A stretch of 64,000 nt of DNA, taken from Eubacterium sp. 14-2 (GTDB lineage Bacteria > Bacillota > Clostridia > Lachnospirales > Lachnospiraceae). The stretch is taken from positions 51,081 through 115,080 of the forward strand of contig NZ_KE159567.1 in assembly GCF_000403845.2 (NCBI RefSeq), given 5' to 3'. Positions 16,524-29,226 of the stretch are shown in pieces; within the stretch, counting starts at the first letter, position 1; each line of letters begins with the position of its first letter. The translations under genes were made by a program, and so were the position numbers. Below the pieces are notes generated by a model. The model had not been told where the DNA came from. It saw only the letters and a program-made list of their open reading frames with translations, and did no database searches.

Positions 16524-17264
16524 ATGAAGAAAAGAATAGAAGTTGTGATGGCCCTGGTATTGCTGGTGGGAGCTTATTTTTTTGCCAGAGAGGGAGCCCA
16601 TATGGTGGAAAATATGCGGGCTCAGAAAGGGGAAATCTGTATTGTGATTGACGCCGGGCATGGAGGCGATGATCCCGGAAAAATCGGTATTAACAAAGAA
16701 AAGGAAAAGGATATTAACCTGAAAATTGCCAGGGAACTGCAAAAGCAGCTGGAAAAAGAGGGAATTAAAATTGTCATGACCCGGACAGATGAAAACGGCC
16801 TTTACCGGCAGTCTTCCAATAACAAAAAAGTAGAAGATATGAGGAAACGCTGTGAGATTATTACGGAAACAAAGCCGGTATTTACCGTGAGTATCCATCA
16901 GAACAGTTATCCGGAAGAATCGGTCAAAGGCGCACAGGTGTTCTATTACGGGCAGTCAGCAGAAGGGAAAAAACTGGCGGAAACTCTGCAGAAGGCCATG
17001 GTAGCCGGGCTGGACCCCCAGAATCACAGGCAGGCAAAGGCCAATGAAAGCTATTATCTTCTGAAAAAGACGCCCACACCCACGGTAATTGTGGAATGCG
17101 GCTTTCTGAGCAATTCCCAGGAAGCCTCGCTTCTGGCAACAGAGGAATATCAGAAGAAAGTGGCGGAAGCGGTGAAAGCAGGTATACTGGAGTATCTGGG
17201 CCGGAACGCCAGCGGGCCGGAAGGAGAAAGCAGTCCGGAAGGGGAGAAACAGACAGAGATGTAA
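16524..17264 (+). CDS. cwlD: N-acetylmuramoyl-L-alanine amidase, CwlD type
   Basis: A 246-residue Amidase_3 enzyme. Residues ~8-25 form an uncleaved signal anchor. The zinc ligands are visible: His in DAGHGGDDPG, Glu in the following KEKDINLKIA helix, and His in SIHQNSYPEE; the catalytic Glu is in VIVECGFLSN. Its length fits CwlD, which strips peptides from MurNAc so that muramic-delta-lactam can form in the spore cortex, needed for germination. This supports a spore-forming ancestry. It is flanked by intergenic gaps and a terminator. A different cell-separation amidase cannot be excluded. Confidence 0.85.
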   Translation: MKKRIEVVMALVLLVGAYFFAREGAHMVENMRAQKGEICIVIDAGHGGDDPGKIGINKEKEKDINLKIARELQKQLEKEGIKIVMTRTDENGLYRQSSNNKKVEDMRKRCEIITETKPVFTVSIHQNSYPEESVKGAQVFYYGQSAEGKKLAETLQKAMVAGLDPQNHRQAKANESYYLLKKTPTPTVIVECGFLSNSQEASLLATEEYQKKVAEAVKAGILEYLGRNASGPEGESSPEGEKQTEM

Positions 17265-17287
17265 AATCATATAGGGCAGCCATCTGA

Positions 17288-17326
17288 GAGAACCATTTTT
17301 ACAATAGTGTGGAAATGGTTCTTTTC
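17288..17326 (+). terminator. intrinsic terminator of cwlD
   Basis: AGAACCATTT pairs with AAATGGTTCT around an ~18-base loop, followed by TTTCC. Confidence 0.7.
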
Positions 17327-17416
17327 CTACAGGATGTAGTGGTTGCGAAGATTACCTGATTATGGGATAATATGATTCAGAAGAAAACAGGCAGGACAGA
17401 AACGACAGGTAATCGT

Positions 17417-18478
17417 ATGGAAACAGTAATTGTAAATGTTACGGATGATAATCAGGACAGTGAGCAGATCAGAGAAAAGATACTTGCAGCAGGCCGGATT
17501 ATAAAACAGGGAGGCCTGGTGGCGTTTCCCACAGAAACGGTATACGGACTGGGAGCAGACGCCCTGAACCCTCAGGCTTCCCGCAGAATATATGAGGCCA
17601 AGGGACGTCCCTCGGACAATCCGCTGATTGTACATATTTCCAGTATGGAAGCTCTGGAAAAAATTGCCGAAAGGGTGCCGGAACAGGCCAGGAAGCTGGC
17701 AGAGAAATTCTGGCCGGGCCCTCTGACCATGATTTTTGAAAAAAAGGAACTTGTTCCTCTGGAAACCACAGGGGGACTGGAGACGGTGGCAGTGCGTATG
17801 CCCGGCCATCCCACAGCCCTGGCACTGACAGAGGCGGGCGGCGGATTTATTGCGGCCCCCAGCGCAAATCTTTCCGGCAGGCCCAGCCCTACCACAGCAA
17901 AGCATGTGGCGCAGGACCTTAAGGGGCGTATCCCCATGATTCTGGACGGAGGCCCGGTGGGCATCGGCATTGAGTCTACCATTGTGGATTTTTCTGAGGA
18001 AATCCCCATGATTTTAAGACCGGGCTATCTTACGGAAGAAATGATACGGAATGTAATTGGAACGCTCAGGACAGATCCCGGCCTTAAAACGGAGAATCCC
18101 AGGGTCCGCCCCAGAGCGCCCGGAATGAAATACAGGCATTATGCCCCGAAAGGTGAGCTGATTCTGGTGTCCGGGGCCGGGGAAAAGGTTCGGGAGAAAA
18201 TCAATGAACTGGCCCGGAAAGCCGGCGAGGAAGGCAGAGCTGCAGGGATTATAGGGACCGATGAGACCAGAGGGGAATACCGGTACGGCCTGGTGAAAAG
18301 TATCGGAACCAGAGCGGATGAGGATACCATAGCCCGGCGTCTGTATGGAATTTTAAGGGAATTTGATGAGCTGGATGTGGATATCATATATTCTGAGAGC
18401 TTTTCCACAGCCGGAATCGGACAGGCCATCATGAACCGTCTGCTGAAAGCGGCCGGTCATCAGATTATAGAGGTATAG
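17417..18478 (+). CDS. L-threonylcarbamoyladenylate synthase (Sua5 type)
   Basis: A 353-residue two-domain Sua5. Residues ~20-200 are the YrdC domain (GGLVAFPTETVYGLG; KGRPSDNPL with the conserved K-x-R; AAPSANLSGRPSPT). A linker (APGMKYRHYAPKGEL) leads to the C-terminal Sua5 domain. The enzyme makes threonylcarbamoyl-AMP from Thr, bicarbonate and ATP for t6A37 modification of ANN-decoding tRNAs. The start at 17417 fits family N-termini; an in-frame ATG at 17372 adds 15 residues, and neither has a strong ribosome site. The phosphatase and upp genes follow closely. Confidence 0.9.
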   Translation: METVIVNVTDDNQDSEQIREKILAAGRIIKQGGLVAFPTETVYGLGADALNPQASRRIYEAKGRPSDNPLIVHISSMEALEKIAERVPEQARKLAEKFWPGPLTMIFEKKELVPLETTGGLETVAVRMPGHPTALALTEAGGGFIAAPSANLSGRPSPTTAKHVAQDLKGRIPMILDGGPVGIGIESTIVDFSEEIPMILRPGYLTEEMIRNVIGTLRTDPGLKTENPRVRPRAPGMKYRHYAPKGELILVSGAGEKVREKINELARKAGEEGRAAGIIGTDETRGEYRYGLVKSIGTRADEDTIARRLYGILREFDELDVDIIYSESFSTAGIGQAIMNRLLKAAGHQIIEV

Positions 18479-18503
18479 AGGGGAAACCGGAAAGGCGGCG
18501 GAT

Positions 18504-19010
18504 ATGAAAAGATATGACAGGATTATTTTCGTATGTAACAGCGGAACAGCGCGTGCACCCATGGCAGAGGCGATTATGAAAGAATATATCCTGAAATTTC
18601 CGATGGAAATAGAAAGCCGGGGAATGGTGGTGCTTTTTCCGGAGCCTCTGAATCAGAAAGTGGAGGCAGTGCTGATCAGCAACGGTATCAATGTGGAAAA
18701 TCAGATGTCGAAACAGCTTTCCGGAGAAGATCTGCTTCCGGAAAATCTGATTATTACCATGGAAGCCGCTCAGAAACAGAAAATACTGGAAGAGCACAGG
18801 GACATTTCCGGTGTGGATGTGGAGGTTCTGACGGATTTGACAGGAGATGAACTGGAGATTCTCAATCCTTATGGAGGGACTCTTCAGTCCTATGGAATCT
18901 GTTATGAAACATTGAACAAAACCATCCGAAAGCTGGTAAATCTTATAAACGAAGGAGAAGAAGCATATGGGAAAAGTAACAATTATGGAACATCCGCTGA
19001 TTCAGCATAA
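18504..19010 (+). CDS. low-molecular-weight protein phosphatase-like protein
   Basis: A 168-residue protein of the LMW-PTP/YwlE fold. The P-loop is CNSGTAR (CX5R, Cys at about residue 11), immediately after strand IIFV. In the family the loop Arg is followed by Ser and the general acid lies in a DP motif; here the residue after Arg is Ala, and the matching C-terminal motif reads [11 protein letters not shown], with Asn for Asp. So catalysis may be altered. The position next to sua5 is familiar from other Firmicutes, where the arginine phosphatase ywlE neighbours ywlC (sua5). The last 44 bases overlap upp. Confidence 0.78.
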   Translation: MKRYDRIIFVCNSGTARAPMAEAIMKEYILKFPMEIESRGMVVLFPEPLNQKVEAVLISNGINVENQMSKQLSGEDLLPENLIITMEAAQKQKILEEHRDISGVDVEVLTDLTGDELEILNPYGGTLQSYGICYETLNKTIRKLVNLINEGEEAYGKSNNYGTSADSA

Positions 19011-19596
19011 AATCGGCTGGCTGCGCAGGAGTTCTACCGGCTCCAGAGATTTTCGGGGAATGGTAGGAGAAATCGCCATGCTGATGTGTTATGAGGCCAC
19101 CAGGAATCTGGAATTAACGGATATTGAAATCGAGACCCCAATCTGCACCGCTACGGTAAAAGAATTAAAAGGGAAGAAACTGGCGGTAGTTCCTATTCTG
19201 CGGGCGGGACTTGGCATGGTGGACGGTATGCTGGCCATGATTCCGGCGGCAAAAGTGGGGCATATCGGCCTGTACCGGGATCCGGATACACTGGAGCCTG
19301 TGGAATATTACTGCAAGCTGCCGGAAGACTGTCCGGAACGGGAAGTGTTTGTGGTGGATCCCATGCTGGCCACAGGAGGCTCGGCAGTGGCAGCCATTCA
19401 GATGCTGAAGGACAAAGGCGTTCGGAATATACATTTTCTGTGTATCATTGCGGCTCCGGAGGGAGTGGAGGCCATGAAGCAGATACATCCGGATGTGGAT
19501 TTGTATATTGGAGCGCTGGATAAAGGTCTGAACGAGCACAGCTATATTGTACCGGGGCTGGGAGATGCGGGGGACCGGATTTTCGGTACGAAGTAG
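18967..19596 (+). CDS. upp: uracil phosphoribosyltransferase
   Basis: A 209-residue enzyme, the standard Upp length. [14 protein letters not shown] is the PRPP-binding loop, and the C-terminus [17 protein letters not shown] is the uracil-binding signature of the family. It salvages uracil with PRPP to UMP. GAAGGAG precedes the ATG. The gene starts within the 3' end of the phosphatase gene, indicating coupled translation, and is followed by the dCMP deaminase. Confidence 0.97.
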   Translation: MGKVTIMEHPLIQHKIGWLRRSSTGSRDFRGMVGEIAMLMCYEATRNLELTDIEIETPICTATVKELKGKKLAVVPILRAGLGMVDGMLAMIPAAKVGHIGLYRDPDTLEPVEYYCKLPEDCPEREVFVVDPMLATGGSAVAAIQMLKDKGVRNIHFLCIIAAPEGVEAMKQIHPDVDLYIGALDKGLNEHSYIVPGLGDAGDRIFGTK

Positions 19597-19652
19597 CCTG
19601 CGGCAGGCCAACTTCAGGAACGGAATGTTTTGAGGAATAGATGAGGTGTAAA

Positions 19653-20138
19653 ATGAGCAGTAAAAGACAGGATTATCTCACCTGGGATGAATATTTTATG
19701 GGAGTTGCAATGCTTTCCGCCATGCGTTCCAAAGATCCCGGAACGCAGGTGGGAGCCTGTATTGTCAGTCCGGACAATAAAATTCTGTCCATGGGCTACA
19801 ATGGGTTTCCCATGGGGTGTTCCGATGATGAATTTCCATGGAACCGGGAAGGAGAGCCTCTGGACAACAAGTATTTTTATACGACCCACAGCGAATTAAA
19901 CGCTATTCTGAATTACCGGGGCGGCAGTCTGGAAGGGGCGAAACTTTATGTTTCTCTGTTTCCGTGTAATGAGTGCGCCAAGGCAATTATTCAGGCAGGC
20001 ATCAGAACCATAGTGTACGACAGTGACAAATATAAAGATACTCCTTCTGTGATTGCTTCCAGGCGGATGCTGGATGCGGCAGGTGTTAAGTATTACCAGT
20101 ATACCCGTACAAACCGAGAGGTAAAGATGGTTCTGTGA
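19653..20138 (+). CDS. deoxycytidylate (dCMP) deaminase, ComEB-like
   Basis: A 161-residue protein of the cytidine/deoxycytidylate deaminase family. The zinc site is THSELNAI (His and catalytic Glu) and FPCNECAKAI (PCxxC). The LTWDEYFMGVAMLSAMRSKDPGTQVGA start and the YNGFPMGCSD segment match dCMP deaminases, which make dUMP for dTMP synthesis. GAGGTG precedes the chosen ATG; an ATG four codons earlier lies inside this ribosome site. It follows upp, giving a small pyrimidine salvage cluster. Confidence 0.92.
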   Translation: MSSKRQDYLTWDEYFMGVAMLSAMRSKDPGTQVGACIVSPDNKILSMGYNGFPMGCSDDEFPWNREGEPLDNKYFYTTHSELNAILNYRGGSLEGAKLYVSLFPCNECAKAIIQAGIRTIVYDSDKYKDTPSVIASRRMLDAAGVKYYQYTRTNREVKMVL

Positions 20139-20155
20139 AAAATGAAAGAAATGAA

Positions 20156-20184
20156 TAGACATTTGTATGAAAAATGGATATAAT
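20156..20184 (+). promoter_or_regulatory. probable promoter of the ATP synthase operon
   Basis: TAGACA (20156-20161), a 17-base spacer and TATAAT (20179-20184), about 45 bases ahead of atpZ. Confidence 0.7.
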
Positions 20185-20230
20185 AATTTCATATGTATGG
20201 AAATTACTGTATGACAGCGGAGGTACCCAT

Positions 20231-20524
20231 GTGAAATACAAAAAAAGCGTATATCGTTCTCTCACATTAATTACGCAGTTTGGAATCAACATGCTGGTGC
20301 CGATTTTTTTATGTGTACTGGCAGGTGTTTATATCGGGAAAAAATTTTCCATGGACTGGATTACCATTCCGCTGTTTGCAGTGGGAGCGCTGGCCGGATT
20401 CCGCAATATTTTTATTATGGCCAGGAAAATTTATTCCGATGATACTTCTTCCCGGCGTCATGGTGGTTCCGGGGAGCAGTGCAGTCAGAAAGAAAAGGAT
20501 ACCGTTCATGTTAAGAAGGATTAA
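20231..20524 (+). CDS. atpZ: AtpZ/AtpI-family membrane protein
   Basis: A 97-residue protein with two membrane helices (INMLVPIFLCVLAGVYIG and ITIPLFAVGALAGFRNIFIM), matching the short AtpZ/ATPase gene 1 family. It is thought to work with AtpI in ion (Mg2+/Ca2+) supply or c-ring assembly for the F1Fo ATPase. A GTG start at 20231 is chosen because GGAGG lies upstream. The end overlaps the next gene by 17 bases. Confidence 0.82.
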   Translation: MKYKKSVYRSLTLITQFGINMLVPIFLCVLAGVYIGKKFSMDWITIPLFAVGALAGFRNIFIMARKIYSDDTSSRRHGGSGEQCSQKEKDTVHVKKD

Positions 20525-20933
20525 TCAGGTACTTCCGGAACTGTTATGTGGTATTATAATATACGGAGCGCTGATTCAGGCTGCCGGCATATGGTTTGCA
20601 GAGGATAAGGTACGATATACCACGGGACTCTGGGCGGGCATTATTCTGGCCATGGGGATGGCAGTCAATATGGCGGTGGTGATTCTCGATACAGTGGACG
20701 CCATGGCAGAGAAAAGATATTACCGGAAAGCTGCACTGTATGCGGTGCTGCGCTATCTGGCAGTGGTTTTTGCATTTGTCGTTGTCTGGTATTTTGAACT
20801 GGGCAACGTGATTGTTATGTTTGCAGGGGTGATGGGGCTGAAGATAGCTGCTTATTTACAGCCCATTACACATAAATTTATTGTTACCATGCGGGGGAAA
20901 AATTCCCGCAGCCATGAAAATAAAAAGAGGTGA
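20508..20933 (+). CDS. atpI: AtpI-like ATP synthase assembly/accessory subunit
   Basis: A 141-residue protein with four hydrophobic segments in the AtpI pattern (ELLCGIIIYGALIQAAGIWF, WAGIILAMGMAVNMAVVIL, AVLRYLAVVFAFVVVWYFE, VIVMFAGVMGLKIAAYLQPI) and a basic C-terminus. The start at 20508 lies within the end of atpZ; the frame extends further upstream over atpZ but without a ribosome site. AtpI is a chaperone-like subunit for c-ring assembly, especially in sodium-type ATPases. Confidence 0.82.
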   Translation: MLRRINQVLPELLCGIIIYGALIQAAGIWFAEDKVRYTTGLWAGIILAMGMAVNMAVVILDTVDAMAEKRYYRKAALYAVLRYLAVVFAFVVVWYFELGNVIVMFAGVMGLKIAAYLQPITHKFIVTMRGKNSRSHENKKR

Positions 20934-21031
20934 TGGCTTCGAACTGACAGCAGGAATGTTATGGATTCTGCCCCATGGCAGATGAGACATGATGAAAATT
21001 TTATAAAGAAACAATATAAGGAGGTGAGAGA

Positions 21032-21766
21032 GTGCAGAGTTCAATTTTACTGTCTTCCGGGGCAGACATTGACATTATGGTACATGGTCTGTTTTCCTAT
21101 GAGCTGTTTGGACATACATTCTGGATTACCACAACTCATGTGAGTATTTTAATCGTTATGATAGTCCTGATCGGGTTTTCTCTTGCAGCTAACCGAGCCA
21201 TGAAACATGCGGCAGATGTACCGGGAGGCTTTCAGAATGTGGTGGAACTGATTGTGGAAAAACTGGACGGCATGGTTTGCGGCGTTATGGGTAAAAGCGG
21301 CGGAAAATTTGTCAACTATGTGGGAACCATCTTTATCTTTATTCTGGTATCCAACCTTTCCGGGCTGTTTGGGCTGCGGCCGCCCACAGCAGACTATGGC
21401 GTAACCTTTCCGCTGGCCCTTCTGAGTTTTATTCTGATTCATTTTAATCAGTTTAAGTATCAGACGCCAAAGGCAATATGGACAGATATGTGTTCCCCGC
21501 TGCCGCCCTGGCTGCCAATCTGGTTTCCGATTAACCTGATCAGTGAAATCGCGGTGCCGATTTCCCTGTCTCTGCGTTTATTTGCAAACGTATTGTCAGG
21601 AACCATTATTATGGCGCTGATCTATGCTTTGCTGTCAAAAGTTGCATATTTCTGGCCAGGCGTATTACATGCGTATTTTGATGTATTTTCAGGCTGTATC
21701 CAGACGTATGTGTTCTGTATGCTGACGATGACATACATCAGCAATGCAATCGGGGAGGAAGAGTAA
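21032..21766 (+). CDS. atpB: F1Fo ATP synthase subunit a
   Basis: A 244-residue Fo subunit with five to six membrane helices. The essential stator Arg is in PISLSLRLFANVLSGT, the segment that faces the c-ring. It forms the two ion half-channels. GTG start with AAGGAGG upstream. The ion specificity is better read from subunit c. A 169-base gap containing small inverted repeats separates it from atpE. Confidence 0.96.
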   Translation: MQSSILLSSGADIDIMVHGLFSYELFGHTFWITTTHVSILIVMIVLIGFSLAANRAMKHAADVPGGFQNVVELIVEKLDGMVCGVMGKSGGKFVNYVGTIFIFILVSNLSGLFGLRPPTADYGVTFPLALLSFILIHFNQFKYQTPKAIWTDMCSPLPPWLPIWFPINLISEIAVPISLSLRLFANVLSGTIIMALIYALLSKVAYFWPGVLHAYFDVFSGCIQTYVFCMLTMTYISNAIGEEE

Positions 21767-21911
21767 CGCTGTTAAGGAAGAACCCCGGTTATGGAAAACC
21801 GACGTAAGAAAGGCCGCTTTTTGGCTGCCTACGGCGGATATGTGTAAGCTGTGGAAGAGGAACCTTGCGCAGCGAAAAAAGAGTTCAATTTAATTTAAAA
21901 AATAATTATAA

Positions 21912-22193
<282 letters not shown>

Positions 22194-22205
22194 GGGGATT
22201 ACTTA

Positions 22206-22340
22206 ATGTGCGGAAAGCAGCGCAATATCAAAGAAGCGCCTTTCAGGCATACCCTTATGTGCAGAAAGCGGCACAATATCAAAGAAGCGCCTTTCAGGCA
22301 TACCTTGATGTGCGAAAAGCGGCACAATATCAATGAAAGG
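22206..22340 (+). repeat. three 51-bp tandem repeats between atpE and atpF
   Basis: Copies start at 22206, 22257 and 22308, with a period of exactly 51 bp. Each starts ATGTGCRRAAAGC and contains CAATATCAAAGAAGCGCC and TTTCAGGCATACC; the third is cut short by the atpF ribosome site. The period is a multiple of three, so frames stay open through it, but no copy has a ribosome site. CGCCTTTC of one copy can pair with GAAAGCG of the next. Confidence 0.9.
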
Positions 22341-22350
22341 AGGACAGGCC

Positions 22351-22853
22351 TTGGAACAGTTATTTGGCTTAAATCCACAGCTTTTGCATGACGCGGTTCT
22401 CTCGATTCTCGCCATTCTGTTTCTGTTTACATTAATGTCTTATCTGCTGTTTAATCCGGCAAAAAAGATGTTAAAGGACAGACAGGACCGTATTAAAAAT
22501 GATATAGATACTGCCAGAAAAGACAGAGAAGAAGCTGCTGCTGTTAAAGCAGAGTATGATGAGAAAATCAGAGGAATCGAAAAAGAAGCTGAGGAGATCT
22601 TAAGTGAGGCCCGCCAGAAAGCCCTGAAAAATGAAAGCAGGATTGTAGATGAGGCGAAGGAAGAGGCAGCCCGTATCATAAAACGTGCCAACGAAGAAGC
22701 GCTGTTGGAGAAAAAACGTATTATGGACGAGGCGAAACAGGAAATGATTGCCATTGCCTCCATGATGGCAGGCAAGGTAGTGACAGCCTCCATTGATACA
22801 TCCATTCAGGACGCACTGGTGGAGGAAACATTGAAGGAAATAGGTGAGAGTAC

Positions 22854-22866
<13 letters not shown>
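22351..22866 (+). CDS. atpF: F1Fo ATP synthase subunit b
   Basis: A 171-residue stator subunit: an N-terminal membrane helix (~residues 10-32), then a long charged coiled coil (ARKDREEAAAVKAEYDEKIR) and a C-terminal delta-binding part. A TTG start at 22351 is chosen because GGAGG lies six bases before it; the ATG at 22333 lies upstream of this site and would add six residues. It overlaps atpH by 13 bases. Confidence 0.95.
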
Positions 22867-24922
<2,056 letters not shown>

Positions 24923-24939
24923 ACGGGTGGTGAATGTTT

Positions 24940-25797
24940 ATGGCGTCCATGAGGGACATAAAAAGAAGAAAAGGCAGCATACAAAGTACGCAGCAAATCA
25001 CAAAAGCCATGAAGCTCGTTTCTACCGTTAAACTGCAGAAAGCGAAAAATCGTGCGGAACAGTCCAATCCATATTTTAATTATATGTACCAGACGGTAAC
25101 TTCAATGCTTGCAAGGTCAGGAAATATGAATCATCCCTACCTGAAAGCGGGAAATTCTCAGAAGAAAGCAATCATTACCATTGCTTCTAACCGCGGACTT
25201 GCCGGCGGATACAATTCCAATATTGTGAAGCTGGTTACCGACAGCGGTATTCCCAGAGAAGAAGTCCAGATTTACATTATCGGACGTAAAGCCAGGGAAT
25301 CCCTGCAGCGGAAAGGCTACGAAATGAAAGGGGACTATTCAGATGTAATCGAAGGTCCCACTTATGAGGATGCTGCCGCAATCTGTAAGGAGGTTCTGGG
25401 CGCTTTTACCAGAGGGGAAATCGGGGAAATTTACCTTGCATATACCCACTTTAAAAATACCGTCAGCCATGAGCCCACTCTGATGAAGCTGCTTCCGGTG
25501 GAATTTGATGAAGCAGAACTGAAAGAGGCAGACAGCAATGTGCTGATGAATTATGAGCCAAACGAGGAAGAGGCCCTGGATTTAATTATACCCAAGTATA
25601 TGACAAGCCTTTTCTATGGCGCTCTGGTGGAGGCGGTTGCCAGTGAGAACGGCGCCAGAATGCAGGCCATGGATTCCGCAACAAGCAATGCAGAAGAAAT
25701 GATCAGTGATTTGACATTGAAATATAACAGAGCGCGCCAGGGCTCCATTACCCAGGAGCTGACAGAGATTATTGCCGGCGCTGAGGCCATATCTTAA
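24940..25797 (+). CDS. atpG: F1Fo ATP synthase subunit gamma
   Basis: A 285-residue central-shaft subunit. N-terminal MASMRDIKRRKGSIQSTQQI and the C-terminal MDSATSNAEEMISDLTLKYN helix are the conserved coiled-coil ends that rotate within the alpha-beta ring. The ATG at 24940 follows GGGTGGTGA. Its stop falls in a small perfect hairpin (AAAGCGC-TTT-GCGCTTT, 25796-25812), followed by a large repeat cluster before atpD. Confidence 0.96.
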   Translation: MASMRDIKRRKGSIQSTQQITKAMKLVSTVKLQKAKNRAEQSNPYFNYMYQTVTSMLARSGNMNHPYLKAGNSQKKAIITIASNRGLAGGYNSNIVKLVTDSGIPREEVQIYIIGRKARESLQRKGYEMKGDYSDVIEGPTYEDAAAICKEVLGAFTRGEIGEIYLAYTHFKNTVSHEPTLMKLLPVEFDEAELKEADSNVLMNYEPNEEEALDLIIPKYMTSLFYGALVEAVASENGARMQAMDSATSNAEEMISDLTLKYNRARQGSITQELTEIIAGAEAIS

Positions 25798-25830
25798 AGC
25801 GCTTTGCGCTTTAAGAACATGGCCCGTTTA

Positions 25831-27583
<1,753 letters not shown>

Positions 27584-27594
27584 GGGGTGAGCAT

Positions 27595-28002
27595 ATGGCA
27601 GAGGAAAACAAATACTTTCAGTTGGAAATTATCACGCCGGACCGTGTATTTTACAGAGGAGAGGCTTCCATGGTGGAATTTACTTCCGTGGACGGAGAGA
27701 TGGGTGTCTATAAACACCATATCCCTCTGACCACCGTACTTGCTCCTGGAATTGTAACTGTTACAGAAGCAGACGGTAAAAAGGAAGCAGCAGTTCACGC
27801 AGGTTTTGTGCAGATTCTTGGAGATAAAGTGACATTTCTTGCAGAAATTGCCGAATGGCCGGATGAGATTGATGTAAACCGCGCGCAGGCAGCCAAAGCC
27901 CGTGCAGAGGAGCGCCTTCGCAATCACAGTGCCGAGGTAGACGTGGCCCGTGCAGAGATTGCGCTGAAAAAAGCACTGGTGCGTATTGATGTGAAACAGT
28001 AA
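27595..28002 (+). CDS. atpC: F1Fo ATP synthase subunit epsilon
   Basis: A 135-residue subunit: an N-terminal beta barrel (FQLEIITPDRVFYRGEA ... VDGEMGVYKHHIPLTTVL) and a C-terminal helical hairpin (AKARAEERLRNHSAEVDVAR). It regulates ATPase activity and couples the shaft to the c-ring. It is the last gene of the operon, 11 bases after atpD, and is followed by a terminator. Confidence 0.96.
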   Translation: MAEENKYFQLEIITPDRVFYRGEASMVEFTSVDGEMGVYKHHIPLTTVLAPGIVTVTEADGKKEAAVHAGFVQILGDKVTFLAEIAEWPDEIDVNRAQAAKARAEERLRNHSAEVDVARAEIALKKALVRIDVKQ

Positions 28003-28009
28003 ACATACA

Positions 28010-28055
28010 AGGCATTGCAGATACCGGGGAAATCTGGTATCCGCGGTGCTTTGTT
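28010..28055 (+). terminator. intrinsic terminator of the atp operon
   Basis: A long stem: AAGGCATTGCAGATACC pairs with GGTATCCGCGGTGCTT with mismatches, followed by TGTTATT. Its 3' arm overlaps the left end of the palindromic repeat at 28048. Confidence 0.8.
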
Positions 28056-28300
28056 ATTCTATGGAACGCTCTCACCACATTAAGATGTGAAAGTATCTTT
28101 CCATAGAATAACAAAGCTCATATCGCACTGCGGCGGATAAGAAATAAGTCCCAGAGGGACCCGCCGCAGGCGGAGAATCCAGCAAGGCAGGATTCAGTTA
28201 ATGTTACAGGATATTCTATGAAAAGCTCTCACCGCATTAAGGTATGAAACATCTTTCCATAGAATAACAAAGCCCTTACCACACTAAGGTGTGAAAGCAG
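28048..28300. repeat. cluster of palindromic repeats after the atp operon
   Basis: Unit A (28048-28117) has perfect 19-bp ends, GCTTTGTTATTCTATGGAA and its complement, around CTCACCACATTAAGATGTGA. Unit B (about 28211-28274) is a diverged copy with CTCACCGCATTAAGGTATGA. A third core, TTACCACACTAAGGTGTGA, follows at about 28275. In each core the sequence folds on TAAG. Between A and B lies a GC-rich segment with CCCAGAGGGACCCGCCGC. No gene is seen here. Confidence 0.8.
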
Positions 28301-28317
28301 AAAGGCGGATTATAATT

Positions 28318-29085
28318 ATGAAAGATACAGACATACTGTTTCAGGATGTTTTGGAATATCTGTACAGGAATCTGTCCGGTAAAAAAGCAGAAGAAAATGT
28401 CTGCAATTCAGAAAAACCATACGGTATTTTATGGGAACAGGGACTCCGCTTTATGGATGCAGGTTTTTCAGAAGACGCCATACAGATAGCGTTGGAATAT
28501 GAAAAGGCAAAAATAATCAGAGACAGAGAACTGTCAGAGGAGGAATTACTCCAGCTGCTGGTGATGGAGCGGATGATTCGCTGCATTCACACCGGAGAAT
28601 ACGGTAAGACAGCATCCATAGTTCAGGCCTTTGCCTCTCAGGAACTTCTTGCAAAGTACGGATTTGTGCTGAATCTGCTGTATCAGATGGAAGATACGGA
28701 GCAGGACAGAAAAGAAACATTCTGTCTGGAACATGATATTCCGCAAACCTGCAGAAATCAGAGCAATTCCAGGATGCAGGAGTTTTTTACAGCCATAAAT
28801 ACGCTGTACAGCAGTTTACTGGAAAAAGAGAAGATAAATATGGTCCGAAATATGCTGCGGCATAAAGTTCCGGATCTGACTATTCGGGAAATTGCAGGAA
28901 TCAGTGAGGAATATCTGCAGATCATAAAAAACGGTATAAAAAACCAGTGGGATAAAAATACCATATATGCCGGTATCGCAGGCATTTTAAAGAATGAAAA
29001 TAAGAAAACAGGATATAAAGATCTGAGTACGGATGAAGCATTGCTGTATCAGACAATTGCATTTTATGCCGGAAAATGGTTTTAG
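28318..29085 (+). CDS. hypothetical soluble helical protein
   Basis: A 255-residue acidic protein, predicted all-helical, no signal peptide or membrane segment. I do not recognise its family. Recognisable stretches: WEQGLRFMDAGFSEDAIQIA near residue 50 and MLRHKVPDLTIREIAGISEE near 185, the latter resembling a helix-turn-helix-like turn. The ATG at 28318 is used (AAAGGCGG upstream); ATG 28291 lies inside the repeat region. It stands alone between repeats and a bidirectional terminator. Confidence 0.6.
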   Translation: MKDTDILFQDVLEYLYRNLSGKKAEENVCNSEKPYGILWEQGLRFMDAGFSEDAIQIALEYEKAKIIRDRELSEEELLQLLVMERMIRCIHTGEYGKTASIVQAFASQELLAKYGFVLNLLYQMEDTEQDRKETFCLEHDIPQTCRNQSNSRMQEFFTAINTLYSSLLEKEKINMVRNMLRHKVPDLTIREIAGISEEYLQIIKNGIKNQWDKNTIYAGIAGILKNENKKTGYKDLSTDEALLYQTIAFYAGKWF

Positions 29086-29138
29086 GAAAAGACTGTTCGA
29101 AGACGGAAAATCCAATGGAAAAATTCTGGCTGTTAAAA

Positions 29139-29226
29139 AAAGGCTGCCGCAGCCGGCAGGAAGTATACAGAGATTACCATGCAAATAGTTATCTGCTGCT
29201 GTTTCCTGCCGGCTGCAGCGGCCTTT
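29139..29226. terminator. long bidirectional terminator between convergent genes
   Basis: AAGGCTGCCGCAGCCGGCAGGAA pairs with the segment 29203-29225 (TTCCTGCCGGCTGCAGCGGCC) with few mismatches, around a ~40-base loop. An A run precedes and TTTT follows, so it can end transcription from both sides. Confidence 0.8.

Noticed and set aside
22206-22391. 61-codon plus-strand frame of 17-residue units (MCxKxxNIKEAPFRHTL) across the atpE/atpF repeats
   Set aside because: Frames stay open only because the period is a multiple of three; there is no ribosome site, and the end runs into atpF.
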